Source: Planctomyces sp. SH-PL62 (GTDB taxonomy: Bacteria; Planctomycetota; Planctomycetia; Planctomycetales; Planctomycetaceae). From it: DNA of 42,565 bases. The stretch covers positions 1 through 42,565 of the forward strand of contig CAMDEA010000061.1 in the NCBI GenBank assembly GCA_945893045.1. Direction: 5' to 3'. Shown here one piece after another: positions 25,837-34,575 of this stretch; position 1 is the stretch's first letter; each line of letters opens with the position of its first letter. The notes under the pieces were generated by a model. The model ran no database searches. It saw only the letters and a list, made by a program, of their open reading frames with translations, and was not told the origin of the DNA. Both the position numbers and the translations under genes were made by a program.

Positions 25837-27207
25837 ATGATCACGATCTCCGGCCAGCCAATGCGAACGTGCGAGGGAGTCACTCGGCGCGAATGGCTGC
25901 GTGTCGGCGGGTTGGGTTGGATGGGATTGCCGGGCCTCGGCCTCCCCGCGCTCTGGCACGGACACGCCACGGCGAGCGAACACAAGCCACGCGCCAAGGC
26001 TTGCATCGTCCTGTTTATGTTCGGAGCTCCTGCGCACCAGGACACGTGGGATTTGAAAACGAACGCACCCTCCGCCGTGCGCGGTGAGTTCCAGCCGATC
26101 TCGACGAACGTGCCGGGCATTCAAGTCGGCGAGCACATTCCTCGGCTGGCTCAACTGGCGGATCGGTATCTGCAAATCCGCTCGGTCACGCATCCCGACA
26201 ACACGCACACGGTCGCGATGCACTACATGCTTTCCGGAGTGCGTCATCGCCGGCCCGCGACCAATCCGCAAAACGCGGCGGACGATTTCCCCTGCTTCGG
26301 TGCGGTCGTGAACCAAGCGCTGAGACGCCGAGAATCGCAACTGCCAACCTCGGTCAGCCTCAACGCACCGGCCAATCAAGTGTCGGCGAACAATCACATC
26401 TTCCCTGGCTTCTTCGCGGGATTCCTGGGCCAGGAATTCGATCCACTGTTTGTCCCGCAGCACGCCAATCGAGCCGACTTTCAACCTCTGCCAGCCATCG
26501 AGAACGCGCAGCGGCTGTGGGATCGTCGCCGCTTGCTGACGCAGGTCGATCAACAGTCGGCGCACCTCAATCAATTGGCCTCGGTCCAAGGATTCGGCGG
26601 CTATCACGAGCAAGCCTTTCAGTTGCTGACCTCACCCGCCGTGCGGAGCGCCTTCGACGTTGCTCAAGAACCGGTCCCGCTGCGCGAACGCTACGGCCAG
26701 ACGCCGTTCGGCCAAGGCTGTCTGTTGGCGCGGCGACTGGTCGAAGCGGGCGTCTCACTGGTCACTGTGAATTGGGAACGTGACGACGCTTACTGGGACA
26801 CGCACTCGGACAACTTCAACCTCCACAAAAAGAAGTTGCTGCCCAACATGGACCAAGGCTTCTCCGCGCTGTTGCTCGACCTGGAAGAGCGCGGTTTGTT
26901 GGACGAAACATTGATCGTCTGGCTGGGCGAGTTCGGTCGCACCCCAACGATCAACAAGAACGCCGGCCGAGACCACTGGGCCGCCTGCAACACTGTCGTC
27001 CTCGCCGGAGCCGGCCTGCGCGGCGGCATGGTCCACGGAGCCTCCGATCGTCAAGCCGCCTATCCCGCGCGTGACCCCGTCACCCCGGAAGACCTCGCCG
27101 CCACGATTTATCATCTGCTCGGCATCGACCGGCATCGACTGCTGCGCACGCCCGAAGGCCAGCCAGTGCCGCTCTCCACCGGCGAACCGATTCACGCGAT
27201 TTTGTGA
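25837..27207 (+). CDS. DUF1501 family protein, Tat-exported
   Basis: The product is 456 residues of a sulfatase/alkaline-phosphatase-superfamily-like family that is greatly expanded in planctomycetes. The start at 25837 has GAGAGGAA about 8 bases upstream. A twin-arginine motif TRREWLR precedes a hydrophobic stretch, so Tat export is predicted. Conserved DUF1501 segments are FMFGAPAHQDTWDLK, SVTHPDNTHTVAMHYML, YWDTHSDNFNLHKK and WLGEFGRTP...GRDHW. The gene sits between two long-repeat loci. DUF1501 genes commonly follow a DUF1549/DUF1553 cytochrome-type partner; none is present here, so this is a solitary copy. The substrate is unknown. Confidence 0.93.
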   Translation: MITISGQPMRTCEGVTRREWLRVGGLGWMGLPGLGLPALWHGHATASEHKPRAKACIVLFMFGAPAHQDTWDLKTNAPSAVRGEFQPISTNVPGIQVGEHIPRLAQLADRYLQIRSVTHPDNTHTVAMHYMLSGVRHRRPATNPQNAADDFPCFGAVVNQALRRRESQLPTSVSLNAPANQVSANNHIFPGFFAGFLGQEFDPLFVPQHANRADFQPLPAIENAQRLWDRRRLLTQVDQQSAHLNQLASVQGFGGYHEQAFQLLTSPAVRSAFDVAQEPVPLRERYGQTPFGQGCLLARRLVEAGVSLVTVNWERDDAYWDTHSDNFNLHKKKLLPNMDQGFSALLLDLEERGLLDETLIVWLGEFGRTPTINKNAGRDHWAACNTVVLAGAGLRGGMVHGASDRQAAYPARDPVTPEDLAATIYHLLGIDRHRLLRTPEGQPVPLSTGEPIHAIL

Positions 27208-27367
27208 CCAGCGTTCGATTCGGCAAATTGAAAAGACCCGTGCGGGTCGCCGACGCGGGTGTCGTCGATGTTGAGCAAGGTACCTGCCCCATGTGGGTCA
27301 CTTGCGATCCAACGGAGTGGCGGGCATCGTACCGCGCGAAACCCGGCCTGAAATTCCACGAGCAAAC

Positions 27368-28486
27368 ATGAGCCATCTTCGCGACCAACTTCAGCCGCCG
27401 GCGTGGCCGCTTCTCGATGAAGCGGTGGAGGCGGCGCTGCGGCGCGCGTTCGCGGACGGTTCGTGGGGTAAGTACCACGGCTCGAACTGTCGCGAACTTG
27501 CCGATCGACTGGCGGCGCTGCATGAGTGCGAACATGTCGTGCTGACATGCAGCGGCACGGCGGCGGTTGAGTTGGCGCTGCATGGATTGAACGTCGGCAC
27601 CGGCGATGAAGTGATTCTCTCGGCCTACGACTTCGAGGGGAATTTTAAGAACGTGCTGATGGTCGGTGCGAAGCCGGTGCTCGTCGATGTCGATACGCGG
27701 ACCGGGCAGCTCGATGTCAGCCAGCTTGAAGCGGCTCGGTCTTCTCGGACGAAGGCGGTCATCGCGTCGCACCTGCATGGGGGAGTTGTCGCGATGCCGG
27801 CCATGCGAGCGTTCGCCGATCAGCATGGGATTGCTGTGATCGAAGATGCTTGCCAGATGCCGGGCGCGACGCTGCAGGGCCGAATCGCGGGGATGTGGGG
27901 CGATGTCGGCGTGCTGAGCTTCGGTGGCAGCAAGCTGCTGACTGCGGGACGAGGCGGCGCGCTGGTGACTCGCGATGACGGGATTGCACAGCGAATCCGC
28001 GTTCACACGCAGCGTGGCAATGACGCTTATCCGTTGTCTGAGTTGCAAGCGGCGGTGCTCGTACCGCAGTTGGATCGGTTGGCGGAACGGAATCAGTTGC
28101 GATCCGAGAACGTATCGCGGTTGCTGGCACTGCTGAGCGATGTCGCTGGGATGCGGTGTTTCGTGGAAGCGGCGGGGTCGGGAGCCCTGCGCCGAGCGCT
28201 GTCTCCTGAAACACAGCCGGGGTTTTACAAGCTGGGCTTCTGGTTCGATGCCGCGGCGTTTGGATGCTCGCGAGACGACTTCGCGTGCGCGATGCGGGCG
28301 AAGGGGATCGCACTCGATCCAGGCTTCCGCGCGTTGCATCGCACTCACGCTCGCGGGCGGTTCCGAGCGGTGAATGATCTACCGAATGCGACTCTTGCGG
28401 ACGAGTCGATCTTGGTGCTGCATCACCCGGTGCTGCTGGGGACGGCGGGAGACGTCCAGGCGATCCGCGATGCGATCAGTTCGTAG
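27368..28486 (+). CDS. DegT/DnrJ/EryC1/StrS-type PLP aminotransferase
   Basis: The product is 372 residues from ATG 27368 (weak ribosome site; an in-frame ATG 25 codons upstream is less likely). These PLP enzymes transaminate keto-sugars bound to nucleotides, or occasionally cyclitols. The PLP lysine is K189 in SFGGSKLLTAGRGG, and the aspartate of VIEDACQMPGA stacks on the cofactor. CSGTAAVELALHGL binds the phosphate. A glycosyltransferase or sugar-nucleotide cluster is not adjacent, so the pathway is open. The stop TAG (28484-28486) falls inside the GTAG foot of a palindromic repeat that starts at 28483. Confidence 0.9.
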   Translation: MSHLRDQLQPPAWPLLDEAVEAALRRAFADGSWGKYHGSNCRELADRLAALHECEHVVLTCSGTAAVELALHGLNVGTGDEVILSAYDFEGNFKNVLMVGAKPVLVDVDTRTGQLDVSQLEAARSSRTKAVIASHLHGGVVAMPAMRAFADQHGIAVIEDACQMPGATLQGRIAGMWGDVGVLSFGGSKLLTAGRGGALVTRDDGIAQRIRVHTQRGNDAYPLSELQAAVLVPQLDRLAERNQLRSENVSRLLALLSDVAGMRCFVEAAGSGALRRALSPETQPGFYKLGFWFDAAAFGCSRDDFACAMRAKGIALDPGFRALHRTHARGRFRAVNDLPNATLADESILVLHHPVLLGTAGDVQAIRDAISS

Positions 28487-28535
28487 GATGGGCACTCTTG
28501 CCCGACCCAGGGACGGGCAAGAGTGCCCATCCTAC
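28483..28535. repeat. GTAG-foot palindrome supplying a stop codon (GTAGGATGGGCAC family)
   Basis: Positions 28483-28504 are the exact reverse complement of 28514-28535, with a 9-base loop. Each arm is a unit of GTAG foot and GGGCA-CTCT-TGCCC hairpin. The TAG at 28484-28486 is the stop codon of the aminotransferase. The other end lies 5 bases before the stop of the minus-strand GAF-HlyD gene, so it sits exactly between convergent genes and probably terminates both. Confidence 0.88.
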
Positions 28536-28539
28536 GGGA

Positions 28540-30723
28540 TCACAGCCAGAGATATTTCTGGATGAACTCGACGACGTCGCCGAAGAGGACGTAGCCCAGG
28601 CTGCGTTGGCCGCAGTTGATCTTCGCGCGGACCTCGGCCCCGATGCGGAGCCGTGTGTTGTCTTGGTTCTTCTCGAGATCGTCTTTGTTGATGTCCACGC
28701 GGACGTTGACGATGGCTTTGTCTTTGTCCGTCGAAGCGTTTGAGCGGGATTCGATGTTGGCTTTGCTCAGCTTGCCGCTGAAACGGTCTTCGACATTCGT
28801 GGCCAATTGGAATTCCACATCGAGCTTGGCGTCCTGGAACAATTCGTCCAGACGGCGACCGTCTTCTTCGGTGGCGGGGGCGAGGCCCTTTCGATGAGTT
28901 TCCAGCAACGCACGCAACTGGCGACCTTCTGCCGGTTTGCTGGCGATTAAGTCCGCGACGGTTTGATCGAGCTTCGCTTCGACGGCGCGGAGCATGTGTC
29001 CCATGCGGCCCTCGGCGACTTCCAATTGCAGCCACCACGCACCGGCTTCGTCTTTGATTTCCAGCAGCAGTTCGCCGCGGCGCACGGGACGATTCAGGAG
29101 TTGGCGTTCGACCTCGAAGGTGGCGATCGTGCCGGCTCGCGGTGCGATGACCGTCAAATCGGCGACGCGGCGTTCCAGGATTCTGAGGAGCCGTTGAGCT
29201 CCGGCGATCTCCACGTCAGTGGCTTCGATCTTGCCTTCCAAACGGCGAATGTCGAGGTTGTTGCCGTTGTTCTTGGCGACGTCTAACTCGCCCAATGCGG
29301 CGATGCGATCGGACTGCTTTTGGTGGAGCGTGGTCTCGGCCGTGACTTGTGCCTGGAACAGTTCCGGGCTTTGCAGCCGCATCAGAACGTCGCCGGCTTG
29401 AACTCGCTCGCCACCTTTGACGGCGATCTCCACAACGTTGCCATCGGTTGGAGCGAAGATGTCTTTCTGACTCGACGGCATCAGGCGGCCTTTGCCTTCG
29501 ACGCGGTAGTCCCAGGGAACGATGCAGAGCGCGGCGATGGCGGCGGAAGTTGCGATGACGGCGGCCGCCGCTTTCAGCTTGCCGCGGCCTTCCAGGAAGC
29601 GGAATGTCTCGCCGAGAAAATCCCACAGCGGCAGCAGGAACAGCCGGTTGTGCTTGAGGCTGTTGTGCAGCGCTTCGGAAATGTGATCGGACAGCGAATC
29701 GACCTTCTCCTGCAAGCCGGGTCGCGGCTGGCTTTCCGAGATTTGTTCGATGATCAGGCCGCCGATCGGCTTCTTCTGTTTGTCGAGTCGCTTCACGCCC
29801 TTCTCATCCGCCTTGATGACCGCTTCGCTTTCAAACAGCGGCCAGACGATGACCATCCGCGAGCCACTCTCTTGGATGTAGTCGGCCAGCGGAGTCGTGA
29901 TCTGCGGCGGCAGATGGTCGAGCTTGCCGGAGTAAGTCAGCGGCTCGCGCATCAGGATGACTTTGTTGGCGATGTCGCGCATGCGTTTGACGAGGTTGGC
30001 TCGCTGATGCACGGAGTCTTGTCCGCTGATGGCCTTGATGACGGTCTTCTTGCCGTACTGCACGGCGACGCTCAGCCGGTCGCAGCCGAGCAACAGCCGG
30101 CCATCGTTAGCAGCGGTGGCGGCAACTTCGCCGACGTTGAGGCTGCGGTGCAGTTGCAACAGGAACTGCTCGAATTGTTCGGTCAGCTTGGGTTTGTTCT
30201 CGGCGGGCTTCGGCGCGGATTGGCGGTCGAGATAGCGGCAGGCGTAGCCGCACATCTGCTCGACAAATTGCAGGAAGCCTGGGCGTGCCTGATGCGGCGT
30301 ATCGACTCGCTGAAAGATCTCGACGACGCCGACGCACTGCTTCTGCTGCTGCAACGACGCGAGCACGATCAAGTCGTTGGTCGGCACTTGCACGCCACTG
30401 CCGTCGTTGGGGCTATGCGTGCAGGCTTGGCCGTTGGACATGACTTCGTCCAATAGCTTTTGGTTGAGTCCCGCCGCGTCGGTCTTCTCAAAGTAGCCGG
30501 TCGTTTTGAGATTCAGATCGGTAAACAGATTGAGCTTGTTCGTGCCATTGCGGAGCCAGACGGCTCCCGCGCGAGCCCCGACCGCGCCGACGACGCGGCG
30601 CAGGAATTCGCTGAAGAAGGCGTCCGGCGGCATGTTGGACCGCGAGTGCTCTTCGATCTCTTTGGCGAGCTGAATGATCTTTTCGCGGACGTTCTTGACA
30701 CTATCGGATTCGGTCGTGGACAT
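28540..30723 (-). CDS. GAF-GAF-HlyD hybrid membrane fusion protein
   Basis: The product is 727 residues from ATG 30723; a longer frame upstream has no ribosome site. The N-terminal half has two GAF-like regions (about 25-165 and 185-365) with a charged linker (KPAENKPKLTEQFEQ). A membrane segment follows at about 378-398 (AAAAVIATSAAIAALCIVPW). The C-terminal half is HlyD/RND-adaptor-like. It has a lipoyl half-motif (IFAPTDGNVVEIAVKGG), an alpha-hairpin (about 460-520), a second lipoyl part (VIAPRAGTIATFEVE) and a beta-barrel. A cytoplasmic sensory module thus feeds an extracytoplasmic adaptor. In planctomycetes such proteins often accompany a second HlyD/M50 peptidase protein, which is not present here. 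The neighbour upstream is a TadG-like VWA gene. Confidence 0.88.
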   Translation of the reverse strand: MSTTESDSVKNVREKIIQLAKEIEEHSRSNMPPDAFFSEFLRRVVGAVGARAGAVWLRNGTNKLNLFTDLNLKTTGYFEKTDAAGLNQKLLDEVMSNGQACTHSPNDGSGVQVPTNDLIVLASLQQQKQCVGVVEIFQRVDTPHQARPGFLQFVEQMCGYACRYLDRQSAPKPAENKPKLTEQFEQFLLQLHRSLNVGEVAATAANDGRLLLGCDRLSVAVQYGKKTVIKAISGQDSVHQRANLVKRMRDIANKVILMREPLTYSGKLDHLPPQITTPLADYIQESGSRMVIVWPLFESEAVIKADEKGVKRLDKQKKPIGGLIIEQISESQPRPGLQEKVDSLSDHISEALHNSLKHNRLFLLPLWDFLGETFRFLEGRGKLKAAAAVIATSAAIAALCIVPWDYRVEGKGRLMPSSQKDIFAPTDGNVVEIAVKGGERVQAGDVLMRLQSPELFQAQVTAETTLHQKQSDRIAALGELDVAKNNGNNLDIRRLEGKIEATDVEIAGAQRLLRILERRVADLTVIAPRAGTIATFEVERQLLNRPVRRGELLLEIKDEAGAWWLQLEVAEGRMGHMLRAVEAKLDQTVADLIASKPAEGRQLRALLETHRKGLAPATEEDGRRLDELFQDAKLDVEFQLATNVEDRFSGKLSKANIESRSNASTDKDKAIVNVRVDINKDDLEKNQDNTRLRIGAEVRAKINCGQRSLGYVLFGDVVEFIQKYLWL

Positions 30724-30910
30724 GAGGCGTCTCGTCGAGGGTAGGCGAAAACCATACGAACGAGCCGGCTCGGCTGAGTGCCAAGCCAGGCTCGAACCTC
30801 GCGAAACGTCCGAGAAATTGCCATCCAAAACCCGATGACCACGGCTCCATTCCGCGCGCGGGAGTTTGTATTGGCAGTCGCCAAACAGTGACAAGAGCAA
30901 AGGATGAGTG

Positions 30911-32653
30911 TCATCGGTCCGAGATGAGCTTCAGCGTGCGGCTGTTGGCGATCTCACGGAAGACGGTGTGCAACTGCGATTCGACGGCGGTGATGGAGCT
31001 CCCGCCCGGCACGTTGAAATGGACGCCCCCCGTGATATCGGCGACCTGTTGCATCAGGGAAGTGTCGGCTCCGAGGCCTAAGCTGATGGTCAGGATTTTG
31101 ATCTTATTCGCCTTGGCTAAATTAGCCTCGGTGATGACCGCCGCCTTCGCCGTCGCCGCGTCCCCTGGTTCATTCGCCTCGCCGTCGGTCATCAAGACCA
31201 TGAGCCGCGACGAACGGGGACGTGCGTGCTGGACGAGTTCGTTCCGTCCAATGGTCATGCCGGCCGAGATGTTCGTTCCCGACTTGTAATGTCCCGCCTG
31301 GCGATGCTGGGTCGTGGTCTTGACCTGGTCCAGATTCTTGCTGATTCCGTGCTCCAGGATCGCTCCGGTGGTATTTGAGTGCGTGTAGATCGACAGGCCA
31401 ACGTAATCTTCGGCCTCCATTTCCGTGAGGTAATCCGTGAACTCGCCGACGGCGTCTTTCATCACACCGACGGGCTGCTCGCTGGTCTTCCACAGGTCGG
31501 GCGTGTCGGCCGCGCTGTAACGCTTTGTTTGGAGATACTCGAGCCAAGTCAGGTAGCCGTACATGTCGCGATAGCCGGCGGTCTTGATACTGCCGCTCGA
31601 CTTCTGCACTTCCTGGATGTATTCGTCCCAACTGCCTCCGGGGTACGGGTACGGCGAAGTCAGCCCCAACGCCGTCTTAATTTTGGCCAGGGTGAAATCA
31701 AACTGCTCGCCCAAGTTGCCGGACGACAAACTGGCGTTTGACCCGGAGATGACCCAGCAATTCGTGATGTCCTTGCTGGCGTTACCCCCCGTGCCCGCAT
31801 AGGTGCCGAGCAATCCCGACAGCCCGGAGAATGTCTGCGTCGACCCGTTGGAGAACTTGAGCTTCACGGTTTTTAGAGCGAGCGTCGAGGTGACGGCCAC
31901 GGACGACCGCTTGTAGGTCACGTCGATGTGCGGAATCGTGCCGGAGGCGGCGCGACCTTTGAGCGTCGCGTGCGTCGGCGTGAATGTCAGGTTGCCGTAG
32001 ACCGGTGAACCAAGCTGAGTCCACATCGTCTGCAGGTTCGATTCGACGGCGGTGCGGCTCAGTCGGCTGATCGCTCCCAAGCAACTGTCGTCGTTCATGG
32101 AGCCGGAGAAATCGAGCACCACCATGATGTCGCGCGGCTGAAACGTCGCAATCGCCTCCGCCCCGACGTCGGCGTTTTGTGTCCCAATGGCCGGCGCAAA
32201 GAACAGCGGCAGACGGTTGTCGCCACCCGAACTGGTGGTTCGCATGGCGCGGACTTTCACGACGTTGTAGGGCGTCGCGTCCAAGCCCCACTGAATCGAG
32301 TAGCTCTGCGAGGCACCATTCCAAACCAGTTTGCCATAGGTGATGTCCGCATTCGGATCGATCGAGACCGAGGATTTGTCACCAGCCCGGTACATGGCGG
32401 CGGTTTGAACGATCTCGCGGCTGGCGTTCGCGCGAACCAAAGCCGGGTCGTCCGTGCCACTGAGTTCCATCGCGCCCGACAAGGCCGCGGCATCCGCCGC
32501 ACATTGCAATTGCGTCCGGGTCAGTTGGATGAACCCGCTGTCCACGGTCATCGCGACAAACCCCAACAGCACGATCATCAGCACCGCCGCGAGAACCAGA
32601 ATCGCCCCACGGCGGTCGTTCATCTGCGGAACCCGTGACAAAAATCGTTGCAT
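30911..32653 (-). CDS. TadG-like protein with von Willebrand A domain
   Basis: The product is 580 residues from ATG 32653, with AGGAGG about 10 bases upstream. The N-terminus is the TadG/TadE-type pilus-like leader: RRGAILVLAAVLMIVLLGFVA (about 14-36) followed by DSGFIQLTRTQLQCAADAAALSGA, typical of the Flp-pilus-assembly TadG-like domain. A VWA domain follows with MIDAS DFSGSMN (about residue 180) and LMTDGEANEPGD near the C-terminus. A long insert with Ser/Thr/Gly-rich segments lies between them. No other tad gene (TadA ATPase, RcpC, TadE) is visible. The protein is membrane-anchored with its VWA domain outside. It is 187 bases upstream of the GAF-HlyD gene on the same strand. Confidence 0.87.
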   Translation of the reverse strand: MQRFLSRVPQMNDRRGAILVLAAVLMIVLLGFVAMTVDSGFIQLTRTQLQCAADAAALSGAMELSGTDDPALVRANASREIVQTAAMYRAGDKSSVSIDPNADITYGKLVWNGASQSYSIQWGLDATPYNVVKVRAMRTTSSGGDNRLPLFFAPAIGTQNADVGAEAIATFQPRDIMVVLDFSGSMNDDSCLGAISRLSRTAVESNLQTMWTQLGSPVYGNLTFTPTHATLKGRAASGTIPHIDVTYKRSSVAVTSTLALKTVKLKFSNGSTQTFSGLSGLLGTYAGTGGNASKDITNCWVISGSNASLSSGNLGEQFDFTLAKIKTALGLTSPYPYPGGSWDEYIQEVQKSSGSIKTAGYRDMYGYLTWLEYLQTKRYSAADTPDLWKTSEQPVGVMKDAVGEFTDYLTEMEAEDYVGLSIYTHSNTTGAILEHGISKNLDQVKTTTQHRQAGHYKSGTNISAGMTIGRNELVQHARPRSSRLMVLMTDGEANEPGDAATAKAAVITEANLAKANKIKILTISLGLGADTSLMQQVADITGGVHFNVPGGSSITAVESQLHTVFREIANSRTLKLISDR

Positions 32654-33276
32654 GATGAGATTGCCTCCTGGTCCGGCGGCAGTACCGGACATTGTTCAAG
32701 ACGAGGATCCACTGACCAAGTTGAGCGATCACTGGGGACCGATGAGTCACTGGAAAATCGACTCGGAAAAACCAACCCAAATCGTCCGCAGGGAAACCTA
32801 GGACACGTTTCCGCTTGGTCAACGAAAATCTTCCGCAGGCATCACGTAACGCTGCGGCAATTCACTCCGCCAGAGCCGAGTATGCACGTCCTGCCGTTTC
32901 TCCGTTTCCAGAAAGCAACAGCCTGCTGCGAACCGGTCAGGTCTCACGCCGGCGCGCACGTAAAGGGGGTCGTGCGCCCAATGGCACTGACTTTGAAAAG
33001 TCGCAGGCACATTCCATGTGCCGTCAGCCGGAGAATTGCGGACGGCACATGGAATGTGCCTGCTACTTTGCGGGTCAAGTCAGTGCCATTGGTCGTGCGC
33101 CCGCGACTCTGACGAACGAAAAATCGGGGTAGAGGCGTTTCGCAGCGATGCCTAACATCCCGCCCCTGTTGTCCAGCGAATGAGCCGAAGGATCGGTCGC
33201 ACCGCTGGCCGAGCTGACAAGGATGTCTTCTCTCGACGGAACGATCATGCCGCGATCCAGATTCGGAAGGATGCCG
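32654..33276. other. Gene-free 623-bp divergent region with MITE-like element
   Basis: This region separates the minus-strand TadG-like gene from the plus-strand TIGR03009 gene. No coding frame with a ribosome site is seen. It holds the palindromic element at 32968-33102. The stretches 32660-32960 and 33110-33240 show nothing that I can identify. Confidence 0.6.
32968..33102. mobile_element. MITE-like palindromic element with 12-bp flanking direct repeat
   Basis: A 111-bp body (32980-33090) has 14-bp terminal inverted repeats, AATGGCACTGACTT (32980-32993) and its complement (33077-33090). GGTCGTGCGCCC is present directly outside both ends, at 32968-32979 and 33091-33102, in the same orientation, as expected for a target-site duplication. 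Inside is a GTAG-type REP pair: 33004-33026 and 33041-33063 are exact inverse copies, the right one ending CTAC, the left one with a variant GTCG foot. There is no transposase. The outer GGGGTCG also starts other repeats in the window, so an end that flipped is the alternative reading. Confidence 0.65.
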
Positions 33277-34518
33277 ATGCGAGGACTCGTGTGGACGGCC
33301 GCGCTGGCCGCAGGTTTGTGTTGGCTGGCGAATGCCATCGCTCAAGAACGGCTGGCGGACGACCAGAAACTGCGTCCCGCCGGAGAGCCGTTGCGGGTCA
33401 ACAATGTCCCTCCCGACTTGATGAAGATCCTCAAGGACTGGGAGCAATCGTCTTCCAAGATCAAGAAGTTGGAAGGCAAGCACCGCCGCTGGGAGTACGA
33501 CTACGTCTTCAAAGTGTTGAAGCGGAACACGGGCGTGTTTTATTACGAGGCCCCCGATAAGGGTCGCATTGATCTGGAGCCGGTCCCAAATCCTGATCCT
33601 CCCAAGAACGTGAAGAACCCTCCGCCTCCGCTGGAGAAAGACAAGAAGCATTGGCTGACCGGCAAGGAGATGGATTTCGCGTTGTCTCCCGGACCCGCCG
33701 AGCGGTGGTACTGCAACGGCCAGCTCATCACGCAGGTCGATGACCAATCCAAGACCGCCACACAGTTGGTCATTCCGCCGCAGGCTCAGGGGGAACACAT
33801 CTCCGATGGCCCGCTGCCGTTCTTGTTCGGGATGCCAGCGGACAAGGCGATTCAGCGTTTCGACATGAAATTGGTCAACGAAGATAAAAAGACGTCCAAG
33901 GCTTGGATCGAAGCCCGCCCGCGCTGGCAGTCCGATCGCTCCAACTATCAGCTCGCGACCATCATCCTGGACTTGAAGACGTTCCTGCCCGACGCCGTGC
34001 GTTTGATCGACCCGGCCGGGACCAAAGAGACCGCCTTCAAGTTCGGCGAATTGGAAGTCAACTCGAAGAGCCTCACGAAACTGTTTCGAGGCGACCCGTT
34101 CAAGTTCAGCGACCGAAACTACAAGATCGTCAACAAGGCTCCGATCGACGAGCGGGCCGAGCAACCGGACGCGCTCAGTGGCAACGGCAAAGTGACGCCG
34201 GCGAGTGCGACTCGATCAGCCACCAAGTCGGCGGGCACGAATCCCGCAAAGCCGGCTCCGACACCGGCGAGCTCCAAGACCAAACCCGCGGCACCTGCGA
34301 AGCCGCGAGTCCCTTCGGTCGTGGGCCTGGAATGGAAGAAGGCTCGCGAGATTCTCGAAGCGTCGGGTTACGAAGTCTCGCTGAAGAGAGGCTCGGTGGC
34401 GAACCGCGATGAAGAAGTGCATCGCATCGAACGCCAGCAACCAGAACCGAAAGCCAATCTCGCCGAGGGCGAAGCCGTCACGCTGTGGCTGTTCATCGCG
34501 CCCAAAGAACCTGAGTAG
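33277..34518 (+). CDS. Secreted TIGR03009 domain protein with C-terminal PASTA domain
   Basis: The product is 413 residues from ATG 33277, chosen because GGAAGG lies exactly 6 bases upstream; ATGs at 33223 and 33247 are in the same frame. A signal peptide (MRGLVWTAALAAGLCWLANA) is followed by the planctomycete TIGR03009 domain (about 35-300), with WEYDYVFKVLKRNTGVFYYEAP and WIEARPRWQSDRSNY. A Pro/Ala/Lys/Thr-rich linker (about 300-340) leads to one PASTA domain (about 346-411, VPSVVGLEWKKAREILEASG). PASTA domains bind peptidoglycan fragments or beta-lactams in other bacteria. Here it may tether the protein in the envelope. TIGR03009 itself has no known activity. A triple TTAGCG palindrome lies downstream. 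Confidence 0.88.
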   Translation: MRGLVWTAALAAGLCWLANAIAQERLADDQKLRPAGEPLRVNNVPPDLMKILKDWEQSSSKIKKLEGKHRRWEYDYVFKVLKRNTGVFYYEAPDKGRIDLEPVPNPDPPKNVKNPPPPLEKDKKHWLTGKEMDFALSPGPAERWYCNGQLITQVDDQSKTATQLVIPPQAQGEHISDGPLPFLFGMPADKAIQRFDMKLVNEDKKTSKAWIEARPRWQSDRSNYQLATIILDLKTFLPDAVRLIDPAGTKETAFKFGELEVNSKSLTKLFRGDPFKFSDRNYKIVNKAPIDERAEQPDALSGNGKVTPASATRSATKSAGTNPAKPAPTPASSKTKPAAPAKPRVPSVVGLEWKKAREILEASGYEVSLKRGSVANRDEEVHRIERQQPEPKANLAEGEAVTLWLFIAPKEPE

Positions 34519-34575
34519 AGATCCTTTCTAACCGATGACGGTTGCCGTTGAGACAGATTCTGGTTTCAACTTCTT

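Noticed and set aside
27235..27248. GACCCG/CGGGTC hairpin after the DUF1501 gene
   Set aside because: It is short and not followed by a T-run; its significance cannot be supported.
27080..28348. A 422-codon minus-strand frame opposite the aminotransferase
   Set aside because: It is a shadow of the PLP enzyme gene. It crosses the DUF1501 gene end and has no recognisable domain.
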